From positions 80,231-144,230 of the forward strand of contig QFPM01000003.1 in assembly GCA_003248655.1 (NCBI GenBank): 64,000 nucleotides of DNA. The letters run 5' to 3'. Position numbers and translations under genes: made by a program. Positions 52,070-60,743 of the stretch are shown in pieces. Position 1 is the first letter of the stretch; the number at the start of each line of letters is the position of its first letter. Source of the DNA: Microbacterium sp. GTDB taxonomy: Bacteria > Actinomycetota > Actinomycetes > Actinomycetales > Microbacteriaceae. The notes below the pieces were generated by a model that was not told the origin of the DNA, did no database searches, and saw only the letters and a program-made list of their open reading frames with translations.

Positions 52070-52606
52070 CTACACGGCGGCGACTTCTCCCACCGCGCTC
52101 CTCTCGAGCGCCTGCAGGAAGACCTTTCGTTCGGGGTGCCCGCCGTACTCGCCGATCGATCCGTCGCTGCGGACGACCCGGTGCGCCGGGATGACGATCG
52201 AGATCGGTGTCCGCGCGCACGCCGACCCGACGGCCCGGTTCGCCCCGGGCGAGCCCGCTGCGATCGCGATCTCGGCGTAGGACGCGACCTCGCCGTACGG
52301 GATCTCACGAATCGCCTCGAGGGCCGCCCGGACGAACCCCTGCACCCTCGACAGGTCGAGCGCGAGCTCGAACTGCCGCCGCGAACCCGCGAAATACTCG
52401 TCGAGCTGCCCAGTGGCATCCGCGGTGGAGCCGGCATCCGGCTCGGGCATCGTGCGCAGCTCCGCCGCGATCCGCGCGAGAGCGGAAGCGTCGGCGCCCG
52501 CAGAGTCGTCGAGCAGTTCGAGGTGCGAGAGCCCGGAGTCGGTGACGACGACAAGGGCCTCGCCGATCGGCGTCGGATGCACCGTGAAAGCTGCGTGGCT
52601 GGTCAT
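52070..52606 (-). CDS. Ogt/MGMT homologue lacking the catalytic cysteine
   Basis: A 178-residue protein with a complete MGMT fold: helix-turn-helix region (VRAALEAIREIPYGEVASYAEIA), the recognition arginine area (PGANRAVGSACARTP) and the active-site loop. The invariant PCHRV reads IPAHRVV, with Ala141 (GCG) at the acceptor position. The only cysteine is Cys130. It cannot transfer alkyl groups by the known mechanism and resembles alkyltransferase-like proteins, which typically have PWHR and flag lesions for excision repair. An ATG at 52615 is also possible. Confidence 0.85.
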   Translation of the reverse strand: MTSHAAFTVHPTPIGEALVVVTDSGLSHLELLDDSAGADASALARIAAELRTMPEPDAGSTADATGQLDEYFAGSRRQFELALDLSRVQGFVRAALEAIREIPYGEVASYAEIAIAAGSPGANRAVGSACARTPISIVIPAHRVVRSDGSIGEYGGHPERKVFLQALERSAVGEVAAV

Positions 52607-52754
52607 GCGTCCCATGATGGCGGGCGCGCCGAGCCCCGGAGCGCGCCGGAGCCCAATCTGTGGACGGATCCGAGAAATCGCCGCCTGTGGAGGAGGCGGC
52701 GTGCCAATCACACGACACCCGCCGCGCCAACCCGAATCCGCCGCGCGCGCCGCC

Positions 52755-52760
52755 TAGGGT
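52755..52760 (+). promoter_or_regulatory. -10 box for the helicase-like gene
   Basis: TAGGGT is followed by 7 nt and the in-frame GTG at 52768. Confidence 0.45.
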
Positions 52761-52767
52761 GTCGAGT

Positions 52768-55700
52768 GTGTGGCGAGCAGACGGCGGCGCAGTGCGCGGC
52801 GTGAGCGACGCCGAGCGCACAGGCTCGGTGACCCCCGCGGACCTCGGACTCTCCGAGCCGGGGGTGGTCGTGACGCACATCGCAGAGTCAGAGCGTGCGC
52901 GGCTCCGCGACGAGGTCGCCCAGCTCGGCGGCCGTTCCGCGCTCCTGCACTACTCGGATGCCGGTGACGCCGGCATCGACATCACGAAGGCGCACCCGGG
53001 CAGCCTTCCCCAGTTCATCACCGGGCGCTCGACGCTCCTGTCGAACCTCTTCCGCGACGAGGTAGCCCTCCTCACCGCGAAGCGCGCCGCCGAGCGGATC
53101 GCGGCGAAGGATGTCGAGCTGCGCACGACCCGCGGGCTCGACACCGTGCACCTCGCGGTCGGCGTCGCCGCGTGGCGGATCGGCGGAGTCTCGTACGCGG
53201 CTCCCGTGCTGCTTCGGCCGCTCGCGATCCGCCGCCACCACCTCGACTTCGACCTGAAGCTGCACGGCTCGTTCACGATGAACCCCGAGCTTCTGCGCGC
53301 TGCGCGCACCCACTTCGGGATCACGCTCGACGGGCGCGCGCTCGCCGAGCTCGCCTACGAAGAGGGCGTGTTCAAGCCGCAGCCGGTCATCGACCACCTG
53401 CGCGCGCTCACGTCGCACATCGACACCTTCACGGTGCAGCCGCGCATCGTTGTCTCGACCTTCGCCGATGTCGCCTCCGACATGGTGCGGGATGCCGTGG
53501 ACCTCGACCACCCTGTCCTCAACGCGCTCGCCGGCCACGCCGCCGACCGCGATGAGCTCGGCCTCGTGCGCCCGCTGCCGCCGCTCGTCGGAGCCGACGA
53601 GCGGCCGCCGGCATCCGACCGACTCCTCCTCGATGCCGACGCCGAGCAAGAGGCGGTGCTCGCCCGCATCCTCTCCGGTCAGTCGCTGACGGTGCAGACC
53701 CTGCCGGGCACGGGCGGGACGCAGACGGTCATCAATGCGGTCGGCGAGCTCGTGCGCGCCGGCAAGCGCGTGCTCGTCGTCAGCGCTCGCCGCTCGACCC
53801 TCGAGGGCATGCGCCACCGCCTCGCGGGCATCGGCCTGCCGGCGCTCGCCGTCTCGCCGACGCAACTGCACCGCGACCTGATCCGCGCAATCGGCCGGAA
53901 CGAGAAGGCCGAGCAGCCGAAGGTCGCCGACGTCGACGACGCGCTCGTGCGCCTGCGAACGGTCCTGCGCGACTACCGTGACGCGCTGACCCAGCGGCAT
54001 TCGCAGCTCGGCATCGCGCCGATCGAGGCGCTGCGCACCCTCACGACCATCACGGCTCGCGATCCGCAGCCGCAGGCCGAGACGCGGTTCGACCTACGGA
54101 CGCTGCAGCTCCTCTCGACGCGCCGCGCCGAGGCCGCGCAGGCGCTCTCGGCGGCGGCGACGCTCGGCGAGTTCCGTTTCGGGCCGTCCGACTCGCCCTG
54201 GTACGGCGTCTCGTTCGAGACGACGCAGCAGGCGCGCGATGCGCACGCCCTCGCCGGCAAGCTCCACCAGACCGATGTGCCGCGCATCCTCGAACGCGGC
54301 TACGAGCTCATCGCTCAGACGCGGATGCGGCCGTTCACGACCGTGGCAGAGCTCGGCGCGTACATTCAGCTGCTGCAGGGCATCCGCGGCTCGCTCGACA
54401 AGTTCAGCATGACGGTCTTCGAGCGGCCCTTGGGTGAGCTCATCACCGCCCATGCGCCCCGCCGCGACGGACCCGAGATGTCGGGACCGCAGCGCCGCAG
54501 GCTCAAGAACCTCTCGCGCGAATACGTGCGACCGGGCATGCACGTCACCGACATGCACGAGGCGCTCGTGCGCGTGCAGAAGCAGCGCACGCAGTGGCAG
54601 CAGCTCGTCGAAGCAGGTGTCCTCCCGAACGTTCCGGTGGGCCTCGATGACGTCGCCACGGCGTGGCAGCGGGTCGGCGCCGACCTCGCGGCGCTCGATG
54701 TGGCCCTCGGACGCACCGAGCCGCTGGCATCCCTCCCCATTGCGCACCTGCTGCGCACGCTGGCCGGCCTCGCGGCGCAGTCGGATGTCTTCGACAATCT
54801 CGTCGAGCGTGCGACCCTCCGCGGCCAGCTCACCGAGCTCGGACTCGAGCCGCTCCTGACCGAGCTGTCGGTGCGGCACGTGCCCGAAGAGCAGGTCGCC
54901 GCCGAGTTCGAGTTCGCGTGGTGGCAGTCGGCGCTCGAGGCCATGCTGCGCACCGACCGGGCGCTCCTCGGCGCGAACACGTCGGTCGTCGACCGGCTCG
55001 AACGCGACTTCCGGCTCGTCGACGAGGCGCACGCAGGCTCCGCGGGGCCGTTGCTGGCGGCAGAGCTCGCGACGAAGTGGAAGATCGCGGTGGTCGACGA
55101 GGCGCACGAGGCGAATGCGCTCAAGCAAGCGCTGCGCGGCGGCGTCAAGAGTCCCGCGGATCTGCTCGCCGTCGCACCGAACCTCGTGCGCACGCTCGCC
55201 CCGGTGTGGCTCGCGTCGCCCTACGAGGTGCCGACGATCCCCGCAGACTCCCCGTTCGACGTCGTGATCGTGGCGGATGCCGCGGCGCTCTGCCTCGCCG
55301 AAGCCGCCCCGGCCCTGCGCCGGGCGCGGCAGGTCGTCGCCTTCGGCGATCCGGTGACGCAGAAGCCGACGCCGTTCCGGGTCGGCGCGGGAGCCCCGCA
55401 GCCGGGCGACGACGAACCCGAGGTCGACTTCGACGACATCAGCGTGTTCGAGCGGCTCGCCGAGCTCGTGCCGTCCGAGACCCTCACGCGCAGCTATCGC
55501 GCCGGGGGAGAAGACCTCGCCGAGCTCATCAACACCGCCTTCTACGACGGGCGGCTCGTCTCGTTGCCGTGGGCCGGGTCGTATCTCGGTCGCGGTAGCC
55601 TCAGCGTCGACTACGTCGAGGGCGGGCACGGAACGCCAGACCCCGTCACGGGCGCCGTCGAGAGTCCGGATGCCGAGGTCGCACGCGTCGTCACGCTCGT

Positions 55701-56490
55701 CGTCGAGCATGCCGTCAATCGGCCGACCGAGTCGCTCATGGTCGTCACGGCATCCCTCCGCCATGCCGAGCGCGTGCGCGCAGCCGTCGCCGCGGCGTTC
55801 GCCGGTCGCACCGATGTCGCCGAGTTCGTCGGTCGCGACACCGCAGAGCCCTTCGCGGTGCTGGGCCTCGAGGAGTCGGTCGCCGAAAGCCGCGATCGGG
55901 TCGTCTTCTCCCTCGGATACGGCCTCACCAAGCACGGCCGCGTCCTCAGCGACTTCGGCGACCTCTCCGGCGAAGACGGCGACCGCCTGCTCACGGTCGG
56001 CATGACTCGCGCGCGCCGGTCGATGGTGATTGTCTCGTCGATCCGGCCGTCGGCGTTCGACGAGGGCCGGCTCACGGGAGGCGCCGCGCGCCTCATGACG
56101 ATCCTCGGCGGCATCGCCGCCCGGGCTCGCGAGGCGCGGCTCGAAGACCTCGCCGACCCGCTCACCCTCACCCTCGCGCGGCACCTGCGCGCGCGCGGCG
56201 TGTCGGTCGACGTCGACTATCGCGGCCAGCTGCCGATCGTCGCGCAGCACCAGGGCAAAGCGGTCGTCGCCGAGAGCGACTCGAACGGGGTACATGACAC
56301 GCTGCGCGAATCGCTGCGGCTGCGCCCCCAGATCCTGCGACGGCTCGGGTGGCACTACATCCGCGTGCACGCGTTCGACCTGTACAGCGACCCCGCGGGA
56401 GTCGCCGAGCGGATCGCGGCGATCCTGGGCGTCCCGCCGGAGGCGCCCAGCGCGCACACGTCGACCGAGCCGCTTGATGTCATCGAGTGA
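52768..56490 (+). CDS. Large SF1 helicase-like protein with degenerate Walker motifs and nuclease-fold tail
   Basis: A 1240-residue protein built like DUF4011/AAA helicases: an N-terminal region, a P-loop-like LPGTGGTQT (about 312-320) where the Lys is replaced, a Walker B position reading VVIVADAAAL (about 831) instead of VDEA, LTRSYRAGGEDLAELIN, and a motif VI-like GMTRARRSM (about 1078). The last 100 residues resemble the MTES_1575-type restriction-nuclease fold but also look degenerate. ATP hydrolysis is doubtful. The GTG at 52768 is leaderless-compatible; a GTG at 52801 is an alternative. Confidence 0.78.
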   Translation: MWRADGGAVRGVSDAERTGSVTPADLGLSEPGVVVTHIAESERARLRDEVAQLGGRSALLHYSDAGDAGIDITKAHPGSLPQFITGRSTLLSNLFRDEVALLTAKRAAERIAAKDVELRTTRGLDTVHLAVGVAAWRIGGVSYAAPVLLRPLAIRRHHLDFDLKLHGSFTMNPELLRAARTHFGITLDGRALAELAYEEGVFKPQPVIDHLRALTSHIDTFTVQPRIVVSTFADVASDMVRDAVDLDHPVLNALAGHAADRDELGLVRPLPPLVGADERPPASDRLLLDADAEQEAVLARILSGQSLTVQTLPGTGGTQTVINAVGELVRAGKRVLVVSARRSTLEGMRHRLAGIGLPALAVSPTQLHRDLIRAIGRNEKAEQPKVADVDDALVRLRTVLRDYRDALTQRHSQLGIAPIEALRTLTTITARDPQPQAETRFDLRTLQLLSTRRAEAAQALSAAATLGEFRFGPSDSPWYGVSFETTQQARDAHALAGKLHQTDVPRILERGYELIAQTRMRPFTTVAELGAYIQLLQGIRGSLDKFSMTVFERPLGELITAHAPRRDGPEMSGPQRRRLKNLSREYVRPGMHVTDMHEALVRVQKQRTQWQQLVEAGVLPNVPVGLDDVATAWQRVGADLAALDVALGRTEPLASLPIAHLLRTLAGLAAQSDVFDNLVERATLRGQLTELGLEPLLTELSVRHVPEEQVAAEFEFAWWQSALEAMLRTDRALLGANTSVVDRLERDFRLVDEAHAGSAGPLLAAELATKWKIAVVDEAHEANALKQALRGGVKSPADLLAVAPNLVRTLAPVWLASPYEVPTIPADSPFDVVIVADAAALCLAEAAPALRRARQVVAFGDPVTQKPTPFRVGAGAPQPGDDEPEVDFDDISVFERLAELVPSETLTRSYRAGGEDLAELINTAFYDGRLVSLPWAGSYLGRGSLSVDYVEGGHGTPDPVTGAVESPDAEVARVVTLVVEHAVNRPTESLMVVTASLRHAERVRAAVAAAFAGRTDVAEFVGRDTAEPFAVLGLEESVAESRDRVVFSLGYGLTKHGRVLSDFGDLSGEDGDRLLTVGMTRARRSMVIVSSIRPSAFDEGRLTGGAARLMTILGGIAARAREARLEDLADPLTLTLARHLRARGVSVDVDYRGQLPIVAQHQGKAVVAESDSNGVHDTLRESLRLRPQILRRLGWHYIRVHAFDLYSDPAGVAERIAAILGVPPEAPSAHTSTEPLDVIE

Positions 56491-56710
56491 CGACCTCACG
56501 GGTTCATCCAGTGACGACCTCACTCCACCGCGCCAGCGTGTCGAGCGGGTCCGCGGGTCGCGCCGCGCGCGCCTGACCCCCGCTCCAGGTACCGACCCCA
56601 CGCCGGAGGCGGTTTCCCACGACGCGGAAACGGCGGATGCCCCCGCCGAAACAGGGGCATCCGGTCCGAACGACGAGCGCCTGAGGCGAGACGTCCCGCC
56701 GCACTACTGA
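56477..56710 (+). CDS. Small conserved-type protein ending RRDVPPHY
   Basis: A 77-residue hydrophilic protein whose ATG lies 14 bp inside the end of the helicase-like gene (coupled start). The N-terminus has a short SSSDDLT duplication; the C-terminus NDERLRRDVPPHY matches the RLxxDxPPHW-type ending I recall from small actinobacterial hypothetical proteins found next to helicases. Function unknown. It is convergent with mscL. Confidence 0.65.
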   Translation: MSSSDDLTGSSSDDLTPPRQRVERVRGSRRARLTPAPGTDPTPEAVSHDAETADAPAETGASGPNDERLRRDVPPHY

Positions 56711-56717
56711 CGCGAGG

Positions 56718-57122
56718 TCAGGACTTCGACTCCTCCAGCAGGTCGCGGATCTGGACGAGCAGCTCCTGCTCGGTGGGCAGCGGTGCCTCGTCCTCGACGA
56801 TGCCGGCCTTCGCGGCCGCGCGCTCCTTGAACTTGTTCATCGGCAAGACGAACACGAGGTAGACGATCAGCGCGACGGCGAAGAAGGAGATCACCGCCGT
56901 GATCAGGTTGCCGATCGGGAAGACGACCTCGCCGTACAGGCCCTGAACGGGGAACCCGATGCTGCCGCTGGCATCCGCCTTCATGAACAGCGCGAGCAGA
57001 GGGTTGATGATCGACTCGACCAGCGAGTTCACGAGAGCGGTGAACGCACCGCCGATGACGACAGCGACCGCGAGGTCGATGACGTTGCCGCGCATGATGA
57101 AGTCTTTGAAACCCTGAATCAC
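56718..57122 (-). CDS. mscL: Large-conductance mechanosensitive channel MscL
   Basis: A 134-residue MscL: IQGFKDFIMRGNVIDLAVAVVIGGAFTALV (N-terminal helix and TM1), TM2 (VISFFAVALIVYLVFVLPM) and a C-terminal helix bundle. It is a pentameric emergency valve for osmotic downshift. The start is a GTG behind a GGGGGG Shine-Dalgarno. It follows the FmdB gene on the minus strand. Confidence 0.95.
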   Translation of the reverse strand: MIQGFKDFIMRGNVIDLAVAVVIGGAFTALVNSLVESIINPLLALFMKADASGSIGFPVQGLYGEVVFPIGNLITAVISFFAVALIVYLVFVLPMNKFKERAAAKAGIVEDEAPLPTEQELLVQIRDLLEESKS

Positions 57123-57156
57123 AGGATCCCCCCTTTTTTCTCCGGCCCCCGCCGGG

Positions 57157-57450
57157 TCATGAACCCGACGAAGCGGGTGAGGCCTTTGCCTCAGACTTCG
57201 ATGATGTCGGAGACGCGGCGGCGGCGCCACCCGAGCTCGTATCGCCGCCGGCGCTCTTCTCGCCGGCGGGCTTCGCGCGCGAGTCGGTGCGGTAGAAGCC
57301 CGATCCGTTGAAGGTCACGCCGACCGACCCGTACTGTTTGCGCAGCGGCCCGCCGCATTCGGGGCATTCGGTGAGGGACGCGTCGCTGAAGGACTGGACG
57401 ATGTCGAAGCGGTGTCCGCACTGCGAGCAGGCGTAGGCGTAGGTAGGCAT
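57157..57450 (-). CDS. FmdB family zinc-ribbon protein
   Basis: A 97-residue protein: N-terminal zinc ribbon MPTYAYACSQCGHRFD ... CPECGG (two CxxC), then GSGFYRTDSR, followed by a Ser/Ala/Gly-rich disordered tail. The family name comes from formamidase-linked FmdB; the role is uncertain, probably regulatory. It lies between 5-FCL and mscL on the minus strand. Confidence 0.92.
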   Translation of the reverse strand: MPTYAYACSQCGHRFDIVQSFSDASLTECPECGGPLRKQYGSVGVTFNGSGFYRTDSRAKPAGEKSAGGDTSSGGAAAASPTSSKSEAKASPASSGS

Positions 57451-57480
57451 GGTGTCCTCGCGGGTCGATCGGGGGAGTGG

Positions 57481-58077
57481 TCAGTGTCGGTGGGGCGCGA
57501 ACTCAACGGTGCGGGTCGGCGTGACGACGCCGGTGACCGGCTGATCGTGCACATCGCGCGGCACCTCGTCGAGTATTTCGGAGTCGAACACGACGGCGAA
57601 GACCGGCGGTGCGTGCTCCATCGAGCCGAGCGTCTTGTCGAAGTAGCCGCGCCCCCAGCCCAGGCGCATGCCTGTACGGTCGACGGCGGCCGCCGGGATG
57701 ATGAGCAGGTCGACGTCGTTCACGGCGAGCGGGCTCAGCACCTCGCCGACCGGCTCGGGCATGCCGAACAGGCCCTCGGCGATGTCGCCGTCGGGGTCGG
57801 CCACCGCCCAATCGAGCAGCCCGTCGGTGCGCGTGATCGGAAGCAGCACGCGGATGCCGCGGCCCACGGCATCCGCGATGAAGGCGTGTGTGCCGGGTTC
57901 GGTCGGAATCGACACGAAGCACGACACCGATCGGGCACCGAAGCGCTCGACGAGCGCGTCGAGCTGCGCTTTCAGGCCCTCGGCGGCGGTGGTGCGGGCA
58001 GCCTCGCTGTGCTGCTGACGACGCTCGCGCAGATCGGCGCGCAGCGCGCGTTTCGCGTCGTCGATGGCATCCTGCAT
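57481..58077 (-). CDS. 5-formyltetrahydrofolate cyclo-ligase
   Basis: A 198-residue enzyme that converts 5-formyl-THF to methenyl-THF using ATP. It shows KRALRADLRERR at the start, LLIIPAAAVDRTGMRLGWGRGYFDK (the conserved Gly-rich ATP/folate motif) and a C-terminal VHDQPVTGVVTP. The ATG has TACAAT exactly 12 nt upstream (leaderless). It is divergent from galU, whose promoter is also leaderless. Confidence 0.95.
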   Translation of the reverse strand: MQDAIDDAKRALRADLRERRQQHSEAARTTAAEGLKAQLDALVERFGARSVSCFVSIPTEPGTHAFIADAVGRGIRVLLPITRTDGLLDWAVADPDGDIAEGLFGMPEPVGEVLSPLAVNDVDLLIIPAAAVDRTGMRLGWGRGYFDKTLGSMEHAPPVFAVVFDSEILDEVPRDVHDQPVTGVVTPTRTVEFAPHRH

Positions 58078-58083
58078 GGTCCG

Positions 58084-58089
58084 ATTGTA
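58084..58089 (-). promoter_or_regulatory. -10 box, leaderless 5-FCL gene
   Basis: Minus-strand TACAAT, six bases (CGGACC or equivalent), then the ATG at 58077. Confidence 0.55.
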
Positions 58090-58133
58090 GGCACCCGCGC
58101 CCCGCTCGCCGCGCGGGGTGTCCCCGACGCCGC

Positions 58134-58139
58134 TAGTCT
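58134..58139 (+). promoter_or_regulatory. -10 box, leaderless galU
   Basis: TAGTCT, six bases, then the ATG at 58146. Confidence 0.55.
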
Positions 58140-58145
58140 GTCGCC

Positions 58146-59024
58146 ATGACCCCCTCGCGTATCAAGGCCGTGATTCCTGCCGCCGGTCTCGGCACCCGGT
58201 TCCTGCCCGCTACGAAGGCGATGCCGAAAGAGATGCTCCCGGTCGTCGACAAGCCGGCGATCCAGTATGTGGTCGAAGAGGCGGTCGCGGCGGGCGCCGA
58301 CGACATCCTCATCATTCTCGGCCGCAACAAGAACAACATCTCGAACCACTTCGACTCGGTTCCCGAGCTCGAGACGAACCTCACCAACAAGGGCGACCAC
58401 GAGCGGCTCGACCGCGTACGCCGCTCGACAGAGCTCGCCGACATCCATTTCGTGCGTCAGGGCGAGCCCAAGGGCCTCGGCCACGCCGTGCTCCGGGCAC
58501 GCCACCACGTCGGCGAGTCGACCTTCGCGGTGCTGCTCGGTGACGACCTGATCGACGAGCGCGATCCGCTCCTCACCCGCATGATCGCCGAGAACGAGAG
58601 CGCCGGCATCTCGGTCATCGCCCTCATGGAGGTCGACCCCGACCACATCCACATGTACGGCGTCGCGTCGATCGAAGAGACCGGCACGCCCGACGTCGTG
58701 CGGGTGACGGGCCTCGTCGAGAAGCCGAAGAAGGAGGACGCCCCCTCCAACTACGCGATCATCGGCCGGTACGTGCTCACGCCGCAGGTGTTCGAGATCC
58801 TCGAGCGCACCGAGCCCGGCAAGGGCGGCGAGATCCAGCTCACCGATGCCCTGCAAGAACTGGCGACCACCGACGGTGTCCTCGGCGTCGTGTTCCGTGG
58901 CCGCCGCTACGACACCGGCGATAGGGTCGACTACATCAAGGCCATCGTGCAGCTCGCCGCTGACCGCGACGACCTCGGGCCGGAGCTTCGCCCCTGGCTC
59001 AAGGAGTTCGCGGCGCAGCTGTGA
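58146..59024 (+). CDS. galU: UTP--glucose-1-phosphate uridylyltransferase
   Basis: A 292-residue nucleotidyltransferase: AVIPAAGLGTRFLPATKAMPKEM, VDKPAIQYVVEEA, GEPKGLGHAV, LLGDDLID and VEKPKKEDAPSNYA. It makes UDP-glucose for wall polymers. In Mycobacterium and Corynebacterium galU precedes glp(moeA)-rimJ-glpR; here rimJ-like and glpR-like genes follow directly, without glp. Confidence 0.97.
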   Translation: MTPSRIKAVIPAAGLGTRFLPATKAMPKEMLPVVDKPAIQYVVEEAVAAGADDILIILGRNKNNISNHFDSVPELETNLTNKGDHERLDRVRRSTELADIHFVRQGEPKGLGHAVLRARHHVGESTFAVLLGDDLIDERDPLLTRMIAENESAGISVIALMEVDPDHIHMYGVASIEETGTPDVVRVTGLVEKPKKEDAPSNYAIIGRYVLTPQVFEILERTEPGKGGEIQLTDALQELATTDGVLGVVFRGRRYDTGDRVDYIKAIVQLAADRDDLGPELRPWLKEFAAQL

Positions 59025-59057
59025 CGGCCGCGTCGACGACGGGGTGAGAGGATGCCG

Positions 59058-59687
59058 GTGGACCAGAACCTGACGCGCCAGCACGGTCGCATCGCGATCC
59101 GGCTCGTCAAGCAGCGCGATGCGCGGGTCCTCCAGTCCGAGCTGATGTCGAATCGGGCGTGGCTGCGCCCGTGGGAGGCGACGAGCCCCGACGGTCCCGT
59201 GTCGTTCGACATGCGCGCGGGGGTGCGGCGGCTGCTGCAGCAGTACCGCGACGGCGGCGGTGTGCCGTTCGTCATGGAGCTCGACGGCCAGATCGCGGGG
59301 CAGCTGAACGTGTGGGGAATCTCGCGCGGGTCGCTGTCGTCGGCGACGATCGGCTACTGGGTGAGCGAGCGGTTCGCTGGCCACGGCATCACGCCGACGG
59401 CCGTCGCGCTCGCCACCGACCTGTGCTTCACCGAGTTGCGACTGCACCGGATGGAGATCTGCATCCGTCCCGAGAACAAGGCGAGCCTGCGCGTCGTCGA
59501 GAAGCTCGGGTTCCGCTACGAGGGGCTTCGGCGCCGCTTCATCCACATCGCCGGCGACTGGCGCGATCACTACGCGTTCGCGCTCGTGCGCGAAGAGGTG
59601 CCGGGCGGGGTGCTCCAGCGGTGGGTGAGCGGTCAGGCGCCGACGGATGCCGCGACGGTGCCGATCGAGGATCGCCTGCCCGGCTGA
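59058..59687 (+). CDS. RimJ/RimL-type GNAT acetyltransferase
   Basis: A 209-residue GNAT protein with IGYWVSERFAGHGITPTAVALATDLCF (acetyl-CoA loop) and RMEICIRPENKASLRVVEKLGFRYEG. It probably acetylates a protein N-terminus or small amine. I favour the GTG at 59058, 6 nt after GAGAGGA, over the ATG at 59052, which is fused to that Shine-Dalgarno. It sits in the galU-rimJ-glpR order. Confidence 0.9.
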   Translation: MDQNLTRQHGRIAIRLVKQRDARVLQSELMSNRAWLRPWEATSPDGPVSFDMRAGVRRLLQQYRDGGGVPFVMELDGQIAGQLNVWGISRGSLSSATIGYWVSERFAGHGITPTAVALATDLCFTELRLHRMEICIRPENKASLRVVEKLGFRYEGLRRRFIHIAGDWRDHYAFALVREEVPGGVLQRWVSGQAPTDAATVPIEDRLPG

Positions 59688-59807
59688 CGGCATCCGAACG
59701 CCCGGAAGGCGCGCGGACGGCATCCGTCGGGTTCAGGTAGAACGTGAAGGTCGGACACGCGGCGCGATTGCGCGGCGGTTCGGCTCGCCGGCCCTACCGT
59801 TGACGCC

Positions 59808-60743
59808 ATGGGTGGGCAGGTTCTCGGCGGCGGCGTGATCGTCCTCGTCGCGGTCGCGCTCTGGCTCGTGTACCTCCTGCCGTCGTGGCACGGACGTCAC
59901 CAGTACTACGCCGCCGAGCGCAACGCCGTGCGGCTGAATCAGGCGCTGCGCGTGCTCGCCGAGACGAGCGAGACACCGCAGGAAGTTCGGCTCGAACTCA
60001 ACGCTCGCACCGCCCTCGCGCAGCAACGGCTCGCGCGGCAGGCGCAGTCCGAGCGTGAGCACGCCGAACTCGAGCGCGCCCGCGCGGAGCTTGCCCTCGA
60101 GCGCATCCAGGCGAAAGCGGATGCCGCGGCGGCGCGCGAGCGCGCCGCTGCCCAGGCCCGCGCCGAGAGCGCCCGCCCCGAGCTTCGTCGCGCTCGCGCG
60201 CGTCGCCGCGCCCGCGTCGTTGCGACAGCGCTCGTCGTCGTCGCTCTCGGTTTCGGGGTCTGGGGCGGTTTCGTCACCGTCGCCGGGGGATCGCAGTTGC
60301 TTCTGTGGAGCGCCGTCGCACTCGGTGCGGGCGCGCTTATGGTGTTGCAGCGGATGGCCGTTGTCCAGCGGCGCAGTGTCGCCCGCGTCGAGGTGCCGTC
60401 CGTCGTCGTGCGCGAGGCGCGCGACCTGCAAGACGTGTCGCTGGCATCCGACCGCACCGGATGGATGCCGCGCGAGCTCCCTCGTCCGCTGACCGCCTCG
60501 GCGGGTTCGCGTGCGGCGAGCGTCCTCGACGAGGTCGAGGCGCGCGAGGCCCTGCGCCGCGCGGCCGTCGAGGAGGCCATGCGCGCACGCGCCGAGCGGC
60601 AGCGTCCGCCGGCGCTCGCGGAGGCCCGCGCCGCGCGCGCCGCCCGAGATGACGAAGCCTTCGCCGGCGGCCCGGGAGCGGGCGACGACGCGATCGAAGC
60701 GCACGTGCGCAGGCTCCTGGAGCGCCGCGCGAGCGGTCAGTGA
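59808..60743 (+). CDS. GlpR/SepX-like membrane division protein
   Basis: A 311-residue protein with one N-terminal membrane helix (about 7-24), a long charged coiled coil (about 60-145, AQSEREHAELERARAELALE), then two further helices (about 148-190) and a disordered Arg/Ala-rich C-terminus. The topology and the galU-rimJ neighbourhood match GlpR (Corynebacterium, Mycobacterium) and SepX (Streptomyces), membrane partners of the divisome. Sequence identity cannot be measured here, so the assignment rests on architecture and synteny. TACCGT 13 nt upstream suggests leaderless translation. Confidence 0.72.
   Translation: MGGQVLGGGVIVLVAVALWLVYLLPSWHGRHQYYAAERNAVRLNQALRVLAETSETPQEVRLELNARTALAQQRLARQAQSEREHAELERARAELALERIQAKADAAAARERAAAQARAESARPELRRARARRRARVVATALVVVALGFGVWGGFVTVAGGSQLLLWSAVALGAGALMVLQRMAVVQRRSVARVEVPSVVVREARDLQDVSLASDRTGWMPRELPRPLTASAGSRAASVLDEVEAREALRRAAVEEAMRARAERQRPPALAEARAARAARDDEAFAGGPGAGDDAIEAHVRRLLERRASGQ

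Noticed and set aside
54094..56601. 835-residue open frame antisense to the helicase-like gene
   Set aside because: Same GC-bias shadow; no domain is visible and the sense frame has clear motif order.
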